Assembly: GCA_964017195.1 (NCBI GenBank)
Contig: OZ024894.1
Span: 29,895,325 to 29,959,324 of the forward strand
Reading direction: 5' to 3'
DNA: 64,000 nucleotides
Origin: Siderastrea radians
Lineage: Eukaryota > Cnidaria > Anthozoa > Scleractinia > Rhizangiidae
Shown here piece after piece: positions 50,816-64,000 of this stretch. Positions within the stretch are counted from its first letter, which is position 1. Each line of letters starts with the position of its first letter. Under the pieces are notes generated by a model. That model saw only the letters and a list, made by a program, of their open reading frames with translations, did not search any database and had not been told where the DNA came from. Both the position numbers and the translations under genes were made by a program.

Positions 50816-53800
50816 GTGTAAACTTTTACTGTTTAACGACCTTCAATAGAGTTATGACAATAGGAAAATGTTTAATAGATTAGCATATCCGGGAAATGTA
50901 ATTTTAAGGCAGTGCATCAGCACTTCGGTTTCCATGTACATGAACTAGCATAAACCCAAATTCAGGGTACTAACTGTCATTTTAGAAGAATAAATTTCAA
51001 TTTTTAACGGCGACCTAATTGAGTGAGATAAACAAAGTAAATAACAATAAATAAATAACAACAATTATATCTACAGGTCAGAGAGAAAGCTACCGATAAT
51101 AAAAAGATGATAAACGAGGATCGAACGTACTGTGGAAAGCGGAAGTTTTACATAACACTAACGCAAAGACATCCGCCTGGTGAAACGGGAACTTTGAAAA
51201 AAGAAGTCATAATTATCAGACTTTGTTAAGATTACTCATCTAAAAACTGAAAAATGTGAGAAATAATTTGCACACAAAGCATTCGAAAGCGGACATCTGA
51301 TAAGAGTGGTCTACGTGTGTCTGTAAAAAAATCAACGCTTGATTCTAAGAAACGGTAACGGAAGACCGGAAGCATCAGACTCTTTGTCTAGAAACGCCAC
51401 GTCTCAGGAATGTACATGTTATATTTTTTTGTTTTGTGACGTTCGAATCCATTTTTTGAATAGGTTGAGATTCGGAGCCAGGGAGCGTTTTTGTATCTCA
51501 CGTACATAAATACTAGCATTCGCTTTTCGAAAGCTATCATCTCATTATTTCAAGACAAAGTAGCACATTTTAAGCTTTTCCGTCTAGTCTAAGAAGTACT
51601 CCTTCTTCAAACCCAGGAAAACAACAAAATGAGCTTGTTATTGCCATTTCAGTTTCTATTTTTAATGATGTCACATCCTGTTACTTATATTACCCCCCCC
51701 CAAAAAAAAAACGGTTCGTTTTGTTTTGTATTAGTTTGTTTCTTTTTGTTTTGTTTTTTGTTTTCTTTTTGTTTTCTTTTTGTTTTTTTTTGTTTTGTTT
51801 TTTTAGGCAGGCACCTAATGTTCCAGCACTTCTCAGTCACTCGCTTGTTTGAACAAAGAATTACACATGTTGAGCTTTCTTGAACTCTAAGTAAATAGTA
51901 AATAATGTTCAGTTTAAACAACATGAAACATTATAGCCATTCTGTGCGATGTGTTCGATAAGAGAACATATACTTTGTGGACAAAGAAAGAATAGAATGT
52001 ATTAGGTTGTGCAAGGTTAAACTTCTTACTCAAATGAAAATGTTTCTGGATATTAATTCGTTTTTGAAATCTATTTATTTTAACAGAAAGGGTAGCCTAA
52101 AATTATTATGAACGTCACAGAACATCGTAACAGTTTCGTAAGAGTAGTAGTTTGCGATACTTTAAGGGTGGATTCATTTGAAGCATACGCGTATAGCAAA
52201 AATGCGGCAACCCGTTTGTTTGCATTGCATCCCGTTTAGGTTATGCGTATGGACCGGTAAGCGATAAATCAATGCTTAGAAACCTGCACTCGTTGTGGCG
52301 CTGTGTTCCAAAAGCTCCAAAAGTTCAGATACAAATCGGAGGCCAATTCAGGAGTTGAATTGCTTTCCCAGTTGTTTGATTGGTGTTTTTACCATTCCGT
52401 CCGGAACCTCTAAACTGAGAACAACTGCATTTTGTGCTTTGCCTCTAACAAACTATAAAGATGGTGAATTCTGACTTTCCTCACAACAGTAATCTTGTTT
52501 CTGAGCTGCATAGAAATTACCTGTTCAAGTTCAAGTCCAAATTCTGTCTTCAGTTCGATCAAACAGGCACATGATGGCGCCGTTTTGCGAACGGATTTAA
52601 ACTTGTTTGGTTCAACTCAAAAAATCTGGAAAGAGAACGACGTACATTGTGTATACAGGTTGACTTCAATTTGGTTTATTTTGACGTCTCATTATACTGG
52701 TTGCCACCTTCATCATGCTAGCTGAACTTAATTTTTAATTATTACATTCTTTCCTTCATAGCCCCAGTTTTGTTTTGAGCCTGGGTTTTTTGCCTCTTGA
52801 TTCTTTTCCTCATTTATAACTTTTTGTGGCAAAAGTCCATGGCTAAACGAACATTTTAAACTTATCATTTTGATCTGAGTTTCATCATGTAAAAATCTTA
52901 CAAATACAAATATGTCTGAACTGCTAATGTGGCTTAATGTGTATATGTAACAAGTGATCCAAGCAAAAGTGTCTCACCCTACAGGATTGCTCCATGTTTA
53001 AACTAATGCCTCTGTTCTGTTCTGTTCAGTTTCGGGTCTAATTGAAAAAGTAAAAAAACTACACTGTACATATAAAGGGCCAATTTAGACTATGTTGTAC
53101 GCGACGTGCTAATGAACAGCCTACAATGCAAGTTGTTCCATGCAAATAAAAGCTAAAACATGGCATAAAAAGTGCTGGAGGATTTTGAAATGTGTTAAAA
53201 GCTTATGACAATCATAGCCAGAGGCAATGATAAATGAAGTGAACTCGTTACAATATTTCCAATGATATGCCAGACCAGCAGCATAAGCAAAACTCAGACT
53301 ATCTAAATAGGCCCTGAACTGCAAATGTTGTGGTATTTCTTATCTGCTTTGTTGCCAAGGATTCCCTGTTAGACTTGGAAGTACTGTTTTCAGTTTTTAA
53401 CAAATGCACCTGGAAAAAAAAAATACAAAATAAAATAAACATAAATAAAATACCAGGCACACCTTTTGCGTGCTCTTATAATTACGTACATGCAGCCCCT
53501 ACTAAATGGTGTATTTTTAAACATTCTATGCTTAACAAGCCAAATAGTCACTGAATGGACCCGTATATACATGTACATGTGTAAAGTATATATTCTCAGC
53601 CACTGACAAAATTTGAGGCAAAAAAGTACTGTGACATAACAGAAGTTGATTGGTGAACTGTAACTAGAAACACATACTCAGTGACTTGCAAAGGTCTTTG
53701 AAGGGCCAGCTCTACATGAAAGAGTGGGTGGACTGGCTAGTTTATTAGATTTCTCACCCAAAAAGGGTTAAAATGCTTGTCTTGTCCTTTATGTATACAT

Positions 53801-54054
53801 GTAGCCACCATTTAGTTACAAAACTGAAACAGTTGGTGGGTGACCATCTTGTATGTACAGTATTTAGCAAATAACAAAATAAATAAATAAATAAATAAAT
53901 AAATAAAACATAAATAAAGTAGGGTTATTCATCCAGACAGGAAATCCATGCAAAGAGTCCTCACATAAATACTTTCCTTCAGCAACTATGCATGCTAAAG
54001 TATGTTTAAATAACAGTTTCAACTAATAGAACTTGACAGTACTGCTATTGCAGA
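50816..54054. other. Non-coding stretch
   Basis: No exon is credible. It contains a TTTTGTTTT-type T-rich tract at about 51718-51804 and an AAATAAAT run at about 53876-53906. The rest is AT-rich with stop codons in all frames. Confidence 0.5.
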
Positions 54055-54064
54055 CCACCAGAAA

Positions 54065-55594
54065 GGCCGTTGACAAAACCAGGATCGGACCGGATCGGAT
54101 CGGACTGACAAAACCCGGATCGGATCGGATCGGACTGACAAAACCTGGATCGGATCGGATTAGACTCACAAAACCCGGATCGTAGGTAGGCACATTTCAA
54201 ATTCCCATTAAGAATGGTCAAGTGGTATCTCTGCCGATCAAGATGTCGAAGAGAGATCAAGAAAGTGATTGTCATTGTACTGTTTATGCTCTTTCTTCTC
54301 TGTTCTGTCGTGAAGACTTTTTGTTTATTGTTATGGATTTACACTCTGTAAACTACTTAATGAAAAGAATATTTTTTCTAGAGGGAGAGATCTAGGCGCA
54401 ATTATGTAGAAGAAACTGAGGCACTGATAACGTGTGCCAAAGCATGTGCAATTTCAAAGTCAGTACCGAATGGAGCATAAAGTAACAAAGATATCAAGAT
54501 AACTCGCGTATTCAGTCACTCCGTACTTGGAACTTGAACCCGTTGATATATGATTAAAAGGTTTTTAGAGTGAAACCACAGCTACCTCACAAAGTGTAAT
54601 AAAACGGAACTTAATGCTCTTAGAATAGCCGTATAACAAGGATATCTGCTTCTGTTTTTGTCCCGATTCTAGAATGGTGGAATATGAGATCTGCGCCGAC
54701 AATTACCAGCCTGATTCACACGATGGTATAGTAGTTCGTAGCCAGCATGACGAAAAAGGTGTTAAGTTTGAGCCAAAGGCTTGATTTCATCTTATCAAAA
54801 CTGAAAAAAAAAATGTGTTCTACTAAGGTAATAAGTATAGAATAGAATCACTGTATGAGAAAACAATCCGTTTGTTTTCTAATATAAATGTAGGTTTAAT
54901 TCTTGATTTTGTTTCTCAGGTTTTGTGAAAAATCCCTTTCAAGTAATGACAGTATACTCGAAGTTTATTTTCAAGTGACAGCCGTGTTCATTCAGGAGCA
55001 TTATAGTTTCATTTCTGCCGGATATTCACAAGTGTCTAGTCAAATTATCTTAGCTTTGGAAACTTTTGTATGTAAAATGTTTTGAAGATGTTACAAATAT
55101 CCATCCACATTTTATAAAAGGATAATTCAGCCCTTTTCTGGTTCATTTTAACAATTTGATTTAGAGTAAACTAAAGAAAACACACATCCGACACACAATT
55201 TATATGCAAAATTTCATTAGTTGTTATACATGTATGACAAAACAGGGTCTCAAACTGAAATATTTTTGTCCTTACTAACCATATTTTTGTCCCTGATTTT
55301 TGGAAGGGGGTAGATCCTTCAGTCATATGACCAATTTCCGCAGATGTTTTGTGTACAAATCCAAAATCATCGTGTATCTTCATGATTGAGATAGAAAGCC
55401 TCAGCCACAGATAGTTTACAGCTCGATTCATTAATAGCTAAAATTTCAAGTAAAGGATAGTAAAGACGTGAATATAATTGTTACTTTTGGCTCCATTCCT
55501 CCATTCCGGGTTTTGTGAGTCCGATCCGATCCGGTCCGGTCCAGGTTTTGTCAATCCGAACCGATCCGATCCGATCCAGGTTTTGTCAACGGCC
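54065..55594. mobile_element. Non-autonomous Mutator-like element with CGGAT tandem ends
   Basis: The terminal inverted repeats start GGCCGTTGACAAAACC and end GGTTTTGTCAACGGCC. Inside each end lie repeats of GGATCGGATCGGAC joined by TGACAAAACC (left about 54080-54182, right about 55505-55580 inverted). Direct flanks CCACCAGAAA (54055-54064, 55595-55604) give a 10-base target duplication, close to the 9-11 bases of Mutator-like elements. The 1.3 kb interior has no transposase. Confidence 0.82.
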
Positions 55595-55604
55595 CCACCA
55601 GAAA

Positions 55605-56679
55605 TTGAATTGGAAGTAAAATCTGAGGTACATTATTTCTTATATGACCAAAAAGTGACATGTCAATAAAGGTTATCCTAAATTAATAATTCCCAGTCAT
55701 TCATGGTAGAAGGAATGCAAAAACACAATATCAGTAAGTTGATAAAAATTCACAGCAAAACTGGTTCACTTTGATTTTACAGAAGGTAATGTTGATTGAG
55801 AAATTTTAGAATATCCAGCCAGTTATTTACTTGTGTATTAATGTTTTATGAACAAAAGAGACCATTCTTATTCAGTGACATGCAAATGGCTTGCCAGAGA
55901 TTCTAATTTAGCCTGTCTATATTTGCTCACCAAGTCCAATTTTTTGACTGAGTTTGAGTAACGAACGTTTGTCCTGAGGCGACACTGTATATCAAGCAGT
56001 TGTAAAGATCGTTCCAACTGGCTGCAGAACGAGAGTGCTGCTTGACTATAACACAGTCATTGAAATTTATTCGACCTATTTACTTGCAGAAAAGTCAATA
56101 TCTATGAATTATTATTCTATATTCTTGCAAAAATCCAACTTATTAGGTAAAATTCGAATATGTTGCAAATGAAGCTCACTTTTTTCACGGGACATTTATG
56201 TCTGGTCGCCAAACTCGGCCGAGTAACTTACATGTACTTTTCACGAACCAAAATGGCCGCCAAAGAGGAGGTAGAGTCTATTCAAGAAATGTAAGATTAA
56301 TACTGTACCTTTGTGTAAGGGAGGGTAGCTCTGCATCGAATCCCACAACTCTTCAACTACTGGAGTAAAAAACTATCCACGTTTCACTTTCTGGCGCACA
56401 CAAACACGGAGAAAACCAGCCACATTTTATCCTGGAGCCAACACACACTGATTCACCGGTTACTTGCGCCTGCAATTCTCGAGCGTGCGGTTGTAAATCA
56501 CATGGCCCCTTGAAAGCGGCCCGGTCGCATAGCTGGGTAACCGGCGGTGGGCAGAGATCTCATGGATATACCCACCACGATTCCCCAAAATGAAAAACAA
56601 CATTAAAATTAAAACATATATTAAGTGCATTCATAGGCCAGCATACGCCTATGATAGGCCTCATTTTAACCCATCTCAC
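55605..56679. other. Non-coding stretch with possible first exon
   Basis: Apart from the candidate exon at 56253-56290, no gene is visible. From about 56660 the sequence grades into degenerate satellite units. Confidence 0.5.
56253..56290 (+). CDS. Possible short first coding exon
   Basis: ATG in AAAATGGCCGCC (YY1-like, good Kozak) opens MAAKEEVESIQE and meets a GTAAGA donor at 56291. This is a typical short first coding exon. If real, its intron would contain the 5.8 kb satellite, and the next exon would lie beyond it. The product cannot be named. Confidence 0.35.
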
Positions 56680-59600
56680 CCGCCTCTTCTCATCTGCGTT
56701 CATCGCTATGCATCTACCTTTGTTTCCCCTCATTTTCCATCATCTACTTTCATCCACCTCCATGTGCCTTTATCTGCTATCATCTGCCTCCGTCTTCCTT
56801 CATTTCCCATCATCTGCCCTTATTTACCACCATCTGCATCAATCTGCCTTTATTCCTCTTCATCTCATCTCACCTGCCTTCATCTGCGTTCATCTAGCCC
56901 CATCTTCCTTCATTTCCCATCATCTGCCCTTATTTACCACCATCTGCATCAATCTGCCTTTATTCCTCTTCATCTCATCTCACCTGCCTTCATCTGCGTT
57001 CATCTAGCGCCATCTTCCTTCATTTCCCATCATCTGCCCTTATTTACCACCATCTGCATCAATCTGCCTTTATTCCTCTTCATCTCATCTCACCTGCCTT
57101 CATCTGCGTTCATCTACCGTCATCTTCCTTCATTTCCCATCATCTGCCCCTATTCACCATCTGCATTAATCTGCCTTTATTCCTCTTCATCTCATCTCAT
57201 CTGCCTTCATCTGCGTTCATCTAGCGTCATCTTCCTTCATTTCCCACCATCTGCCCCTATTTACCACCATCTGCATTAATCTGCCTTTATTCCTCTTCAT
57301 CTCATCTCATCTGCCTTCATCTGCGTTCATCTAGCGTCATCTTCCTTCATTTCCCATCATCTGCCCTTATTTACCACCATCTGCATTAATCTGACTTTAT
57401 TCCTCTTCATCTCATCTCACCTGCCTTCATCTGCGTTCATCTAGCGTCATCTTCCTTCATTTCCCATCATCTGCCCTTATTTACCACCATCTGCATTAAT
57501 CTGCCTTTATTCCTCTTCAACTCATCTCACCTGCCTTCATCTGCGTTCATCTACCGTCATCTTCCTTCATTTCCCATCATCTGCCCCTATTTACCACCAT
57601 CTGCATTAATCTTCCTTTATTCCTCTTCATCTCATCTCATCTGCCATCATCTGCGTTCATCTATCCTCATCTTCCTTCATTTCTCACCATCTGCCCTTAT
57701 TTGCCACCATCTGCATTAATCTGCCTTTATTCCTCTTCATCTCATCTCATCTGCCTTCATCTGCGTTCATCTACCTCATCTTCCTTCATTTCCCATCATC
57801 TGCCCTTATTTACCACCATCTGCATTAATCTGCCTTTATTCCTCTTCATCTCATCTCATCTGCCTTCATCTGCGTTCATCTAGCGTCATCTTCCTTCATT
57901 TCCCATCATCTGCCCTTATTTACCACCATCTGCATTAATCTGCCTTTATTCCTCTTCATCTCATCTCATCTGCCTTCATCTGCGTTCATCTAGCGTCATC
58001 TTCCTTCATTTCCCATCATCTGCCCTTATTTACCACCATCTGCATTAATCTGCCTTTATTCCTCTTCATCTCATCTCATCTGCCTTCATCTGCGTTCATC
58101 TAGCGTCATCTTCCTTCATTTCCCATCATCTGCCCTTATTTACCACCATCTGCATTAATCTGCCTTTATTCCTCTTCATCTCATCTCACCTGCCTTCATC
58201 TGCGTTCATCTAGCATCATCTTCCTTCATTTCCCATCATCTGCCCTTATTTACCACCATCTGCATTAATCTGCCTTTATTCCTCTTCATCTCATCTCATC
58301 TGCCTTCATCTGCGTTCATCTAGCGTCATCTTCCTTCATTTCCCATCATCTGCCCTTATTTACCACCATCTGCATTAATCTGCCTTTATTCCTCTTCATC
58401 TCATCTCATCTGCCTTCATCTGCGTTCATCTACCTCATCTTCCTTCATTTCCCATCATCTGCCCTTATTTACCACCATCTGCATTAATCTGCCTTTATTC
58501 CTCTTCATCTCATCTCATCTGCCTTCATCTGCGTTCATCTAGCGTCATCTTCCTTCATTTCCCATCATCTGCCCTTATTTACCACCATCTGCATTAATCT
58601 GCCTTTATTCCTCTTCATCTCATCTCACCTGCCTTCATCTGCGTTCATCTAGCATCATCTTCCTTCATTTCCCATCATCTGCCCTTATTTACCACCATCT
58701 GCATTAATCTGCCTTTATTCCTCTTCATCTCATCTCATCTGCCTTCATCTGCGTTCATCTAGCGTCATCTTCCTTCATTTCCCATCATCTGCCCTTATTT
58801 ACCACCATCTGCATTAATCTGCCTTTATTCCTCTTCATCTCATCTCATCTGCCTTCATCTGCGTTCATCTACCTCATCTTCCTTCATTTCCCATCATCTG
58901 CCCTTATTTACCACCATCTGCATCAATCTGCCTTTATTCCTCTTCATCTCATCTCACCTGCCTTCATCTGCGTTCATCTAGCGCCATCTTCCTTCATTTC
59001 CCATCATCTGCCCTTATTTACCACCATCTGCATCAATCTGCCTTTATTCCTCTTCATCTCATCTCACCTGCCTTCATCTGCGTTCATCTACCGTCATCTT
59101 CCTTCATTTCCCATCATCTGCCCCTATTCACCATCTGCATTAATCTGCCTTTATTCCTCTTCATCTCATCTCATCTGCCTTCATCTGCGTTCATCTAGCG
59201 TCATCTTCCTTCATTTCCCACCATCTGCCCCTATTTACCACCATCTGCATTAATCTGCCTTTATTCCTCTTCATCTCATCTCATCTGCCTTCATCTGCGT
59301 TCATCTAGCGTCATCTTCCTTCATTTCCCATCATCTGCCCTTATTTACCACCATCTGCATTAATCTGACTTTATTCCTCTTCATCTCATCTCACCTGCCT
59401 TCATCTGCGTTCATCTAGCGTCATCTTCCTTCATTTCCCATCATCTGCCCTTATTTACCACCATCTGCATTAATCTGCCTTTATTCCTCTTCAACTCATC
59501 TCACCTGCCTTCATCTGCGTTCATCTACCGTCATCTTCCTTCATTTCCCATCATCTGCCCCTATTTACCACCATCTGCATTAATCTTCCTTTATTCCTCT

Positions 59601-62525
59601 TCATCTCATCTCATCTGCCATCATCTGCGTTCATCTATCCTCATCTTCCTTCATTTCTCACCATCTGCCCTTATTTGCCACCATCTGCATTAATCTGCCT
59701 TTATTCCTCTTCATCTCATCTCATCTGCCTTCATCTGCGTTCATCTACCTCATCTTCCTTCATTTCCCATCATCTGCCCTTATTTACCACCATCTGCATT
59801 AATCTGCCTTTATTCCTCTTCATCTCATCTCATCTGCCTTCATCTGCGTTCATCTAGCGTCATCTTCCTTCATTTCCCATCATCTGCCCTTATTTACCAC
59901 CATCTGCATTAATCTGCCTTTATTCCTCTTCATCTCATCTCATCTGCCTTCATCTGCGTTCATCTAGCGTCATCTTCCTTCATTTCCCATCATCTGCCCT
60001 TATTTACCACCATCTGCATTAATCTGCCTTTATTCCTCTTCATCTCATCTCATCTGCCTTCATCTGCGTTCATCTAGCGTCATCTTCCTTCATTTCCCAT
60101 CATCTGCCCTTATTTACCACCATCTGCATTAATCTGCCTTTATTCCTCTTCATCTCATCTCACCTGCCTTCATCTGCGTTCATCTAGCATCATCTTCCTT
60201 CATTTCCCATCATCTGCCCTTATTTACCACCATCTGCATTAATCTGCCTTTATTCCTCTTCATCTCATCTCATCTGCCTTCATCTGCGTTCATCTAGCGT
60301 CATCTTCCTTCATTTCCCATCATCTGCCCTTATTTACCACCATCTGCATTAATCTGCCTTTATTCCTCTTCATCTCATCTCATCTGCCTTCATCTGCGTT
60401 CATCTACCTCATCTTCCTTCATTTCCCATCATCTGCCCTTATTTACCACCATCTGCATTAATCTGCCTTTATTCCTCTTCATCTCATCTCATCTGCCTTC
60501 ATCTGCGTTCATCTAGCGTCATCTTCCTTCATTTCCCATCATCTGCCCTTATTTACCACCATCTGCATTAATCTGCCTTTATTCCTCTTCATCTCATCTC
60601 ACCTGCCTTCATCTGCGTTCATCTAGCATCATCTTCCTTCATTTCCCATCATCTGCCCTTATTTACCACCATCTGCATTAATCTGCCTTTATTCCTCTTC
60701 ATCTCATCTCATCTGCCTTCATCTGCGTTCATCTAGCGTCATCTTCCTTCATTTCCCATCATCTGCCCTTATTTACCACCATCTGCATTAATCTGCCTTT
60801 ATTCCTCTTCATCTCATCTCACCTGCCTTCATCTGCGTTCATCTAGCATCATCTTCCTTCATTTCCCATCATCTGCCCTTATTTACCACCATCTGCATTA
60901 ATCTGCCTTTATTCCTCTTCATCTCATCTCATCTGCCTTCATCTGCGTTCATCTACCGTCATCTTCCTTCATTTCCCATCATCTGCCCTTATTTACCACC
61001 ATCTGCATTAATCTGCCTTTATTCCTCTTCATCTCATCTCACCTGCCTTCATCTGCGTTCATCTAGCATCATCTTCCTTCATTTCCCATCATCTGCCCTT
61101 ATTTACCACCATCTGCATTAATCTGCCTTTATTCCTCTTCATCTCATCTCATCTGCCTTCATCTGCGTTCATCTACCGTCATCTTCCTTCATTTCCCATC
61201 ATCTGCCCTTATTTACCACCATCTGCATTAATCTGCCTTTATTCCTCTTCATCTTATCTCATCTGGCTCCATCTGCGTTCATCTAGCGTCATCTTCCTTC
61301 ATTTCCCATCATCTGCCCTTATTTACCACCATCTGCATTAATCTGCCTTTATTCCTCTTCATCTTATCTCATCTGCCTTCATCTGCGTTCATCTAGCGTC
61401 ATCTTCCTTCATTTCCCATCATCTGCCCTTATTTACCACCATCTGCATTAATCTGCCTTTATTCCTCTTCATCTCATCTCATCTACCTTCATCTGCGTTC
61501 ATCTAGCGTCATCTTCCTTCATTTCCCATCATCTGCCCTTATTTACCACCATCTGCATTAATCTGCCTTTATTCCTCTTCATCTCATCTCATCTGCCTTC
61601 ATCTGCGTTCATCTAGCGTCATCTTCCTTCATTTCCCATCATCTGCCCTTATTTACCACCATCTGCATTAATCTGCCTTTATTCCTCTTCATCTTATCTC
61701 ATCTGCCTTCATCTGCGTTCATCTAGCGTCATCTTCCTTCATTTCCCATCATCTGCCCTTATTTACCACCATCTGCATTAATCTGCCTTTATTCCTCTTC
61801 ATCTCATCTCATCTGCCTTCATCTGCGTTCGTCTACCGTCATCTTCCTTCATTTCCCATCATCTGCCCTTATTTACCACCATCTGCATTAATCTGCCTTT
61901 ATTCCTCTTCATCTCATCTCATCTGCCTTCATCTGCGTTCATCTAGCGTCATCTTCCTTCATTTCCCATCATCTGCCCTTATTTACCACCATCTGCATTA
62001 ATCTGCCTTTATTCCTCTTCATCTCATCTCACCTGCCTTCATCTGCGTTCATCTAGCGTCATCTTCCTTCATTTCCCATCATCTGCCCTTATTTACCACC
62101 ATCTGCATTAATCTGCCTTTATTCCTCTTCATCTCATCTCACCTGCCTTCATCTGCGTTCATCTAGCGTCATCTTCCTTCATTTCCCATCATCTGCCCTT
62201 ATTTACCACCATCTGCATTAATCTGCCTTTATTCCTCTTCATCTCATCTCATCTGCCTTCATCTGCGTTCATCTTCCTTCATTTCCCATCATCTGCCCTT
62301 ATTTACCACCATCTGCATTAATCTGCCTTTATTCCTCTTCATCTCATCTCACCTGCCTTCATCTGCGTTCATCTAGCGTCATCTTCCTTCATTTCCCATC
62401 ATCTGCCCTTATTTGCCTCATCTGCATTAATCTGCCTTTATTCCTCTTCATCTGATCTCATCTGCCTTCATCTGCGTTCATCTACCGTCATCTTCCTTCA
62501 TTTCCCATTATTCCTTATTTACACC
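56680..62525. repeat. Satellite array, 110-bp monomer made of eleven decamers
   Basis: About 50 tandem copies of a pyrimidine-rich monomer, e.g. CATCTGCATT AATCTGCCTT... through CATCTGCGTT and CATCTTCCTT to TATTTACCAC. Each monomer divides into eleven 10-base words related to CATCTGCCTT. The first units (56680-56830) are degenerate and the rest are nearly identical with a few diagnostic variants (AGCGTC, AGCATC, ACCTC, CCGTC). The block from about 56896 to 58869 is repeated at 58870 to about 60810 with an offset of 1974 bases. Long open frames here come from the repeat period and are not genes. Confidence 0.95.
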
Positions 62526-64000
62526 TTCCAATTACGAATACCCCGCTAATATGGGCAGCAGCTAAATTCCATCAGTAGGTAGAATTTGAAGTCCTTTGCC
62601 TCAAATGTCTGCTGTCGCTTTGTGGTTGCGTCCATTTGAAAACTATCCATTTCCTTTGATTAAACACTGGGAAATAGTCAAAATAGCTATGGGTGACATT
62701 TCATTAGTCACGTTTACCTACTTTAGGTTCTTCCTATTTACATGCATTGCAAATTTTAGTACTACGACCAAAAAATAACCTATCAAAACTAAAAATAGCG
62801 CAGCAAGCGTTTCCGAAGGTTTTCGACACCTTTGAAGCATTTCCGAGCGGTTAGAAAGCACACACACACAAAAAAAAACTTGCTACGCAGGCTAGGGTGG
62901 GGTGTGACCTCAAGGACTAACGTTTTTGATAAGAATAACTTGCGCTCGATGGACGTAAATCACATCACATCCAACAAACGCAAATGCATCGAATAATAGT
63001 TCCCTTAAGTTCTCAAATTCAACAATCATTTCTGGACGTTGGGTCATATTTCTGCACAAAATGTTTCTTTTTGGGCGAAGACTTTGGAACGCATTTAATT
63101 TCCTCATAAAGCGACGAAAAACAGCTTTTTTTTTTCGCGGATGTGTGTACAGTAAACCAATCAGAAAGTTTATAGCAACTTAATAACCGAGACTGAGAAT
63201 CCAAAAGTGATTATCCTTAGCTAAGTCATCTTTTTTAAAGGGCGTGTTATTCTAGCGATAATCAATCGAGTTTCCAAAAGGCACAATAGTGATCACACTT
63301 TCATTACAAAGCACTCGAACAATTGAATAAATGCTTTAAAATTCTTTATTATTAGAATTAGCCAGAAGAATAACATCAATACATTTTTAAAACAACTGAA
63401 CTAATAAAATGGGACTAAAATACTTGTATAAATGGAATTGCAATAATGGCATCTCATCTGATAGGCATAATCCTCCCTCAAACAGAGTTTGCACTAATAA
63501 TACTGTGATAACAAACGATGTTTCAAGCAAGTGTTGTACAAAACATCAATGGTGCAACAATGTCTACGTTTTGAGAACTAGGCTGTCATCAGTATAGCTA
63601 GCGTACAGCAGTAATGGCCAACCGCTGTAGAGAATACACATCTATGATCAACGAACAAAGTTTGGAAATAATGAAGGAAACTCCCACAGGAGGCTTTTTT
63701 AATTTTTCGCTGTCTGCTTTCTTCTGTAGCTGGCTTTCTAGGTGCTACATCTAAATACCAGATGTCAGCCTTGTCAGCTTCTCTTCCCTCCAAGGAGATT
63801 CCCACAAAAAGTGGCAAGGATGATCGTTGTACCTTTTAGGGTTCACAATCATTGATTTGGAACGTACTAGATTGTTAAACAGAACTCCGTTTTATGCCAC
63901 CCTGTTATCTTTGAGGGAACTAACTAATTATCAGCCTCTCGGTGGTAAAAAAGAAATTCAGCCACGACTACACGATGAGTTTCTGATACCTTTCAAGGGT
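62526..64000. other. Non-coding stretch right of the satellite
   Basis: No confident gene. A CA run with an A-tract sits at 62860-62878. The only coding-like piece is the minus-strand segment at about 63690-63817. Confidence 0.45.
63690..63817 (-). CDS. Possible exon of an unrecognised gene
   Basis: The minus strand reads PLFVGISLEGREADKADIWY, LDVAPRKPATEESRQRKIKK, which is coding-like in composition (alternating charged and hydrophobic residues). Exact borders could not be set and no family was recognised. It may be the tail of a gene entering from the right edge. Confidence 0.3.

Noticed and set aside
56590..57883. Long open frames rich in His, Ser and Leu in the satellite
   Set aside because: The 110-base period and pyrimidine bias keep frames open; the same peptide recurs at 57701 and 59675 because the DNA is duplicated. 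There is no start context or splice signal.

Overview
This window looks like nuclear DNA of an animal, most likely an anthozoan cnidarian such as a coral or sea anemone. That is inferred from AT-rich DNA with small GT-AG exons, many fold-back elements, a Penelope-like element, a decayed Polinton and a receptor family with a D8C (uromodulin/GP2/OIT3-type) ectodomain. The species cannot be fixed from the sequence alone.

The host backbone is a tandem array of minus-strand type I membrane receptors. Each gene has a signal-peptide exon, a D8C exon, a Ser/Thr-rich stalk exon, a transmembrane exon and three tail exons, nearly all joined in phase 1. Gene B (43240 down to 29847) is intact: seven exons sum to 1197 bases in frame, 398 residues, with every splice site GT-AG. 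Its tail holds an ITIM-like tyrosine and three Tyr-x-Asn sites of the type bound by Grb2-class SH2 domains. Gene C (50815-45232) is a pseudogene. Gene A (6027-2893) keeps only the 3' half and has lost the Tyr-x-Asn tail to a stop codon. Gene D (940 to beyond the window start) has lost a splice acceptor. A direct duplication of about 7 kb (1-6813 and 42326-49687) covers parts of D/A and B/C. Insertions private to one copy have empty sites in the other.

Between the duplicates lies a mobile-element landscape. A Penelope-like element in inverted halves (6813-7966) abuts a Polinton/Maverick remnant (7967-15538), which carries adenovirus-type protease, a zinc-ribbon peptide, a phospholipase A2-like protein, a retroviral-type integrase and protein-primed DNA polymerase. 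Integrase and polymerase are frameshifted. A C-type lectin exon (16137-16557) follows, with the same exon phases as the D8C exon. From 16.6 to 29.8 kb there are mostly MITEs and fold-backs with a few weak exon candidates.

The most unusual object is a 6.5 kb two-gene transposon (34179-40656) in the 8.7 kb third intron of gene B. It carries a single-exon DDE integrase on the plus strand, a two-exon RING-finger gene on the minus strand, imperfect terminal inverted repeats and a 7-base direct flank. Both genes start inside YY1-like motifs. Just outside it is a 330-base cluster of 13 alternating CTTTGA/TCAAAG (TCF/LEF-like) cores.

The right end holds a 1.5 kb Mutator-like non-autonomous element (54065-55594), a possible first exon (56253-56290) and a 5.8 kb satellite (56680-62525) of 110-base monomers. 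Each monomer is eleven decamers, and a 1974-base higher-order block is repeated.
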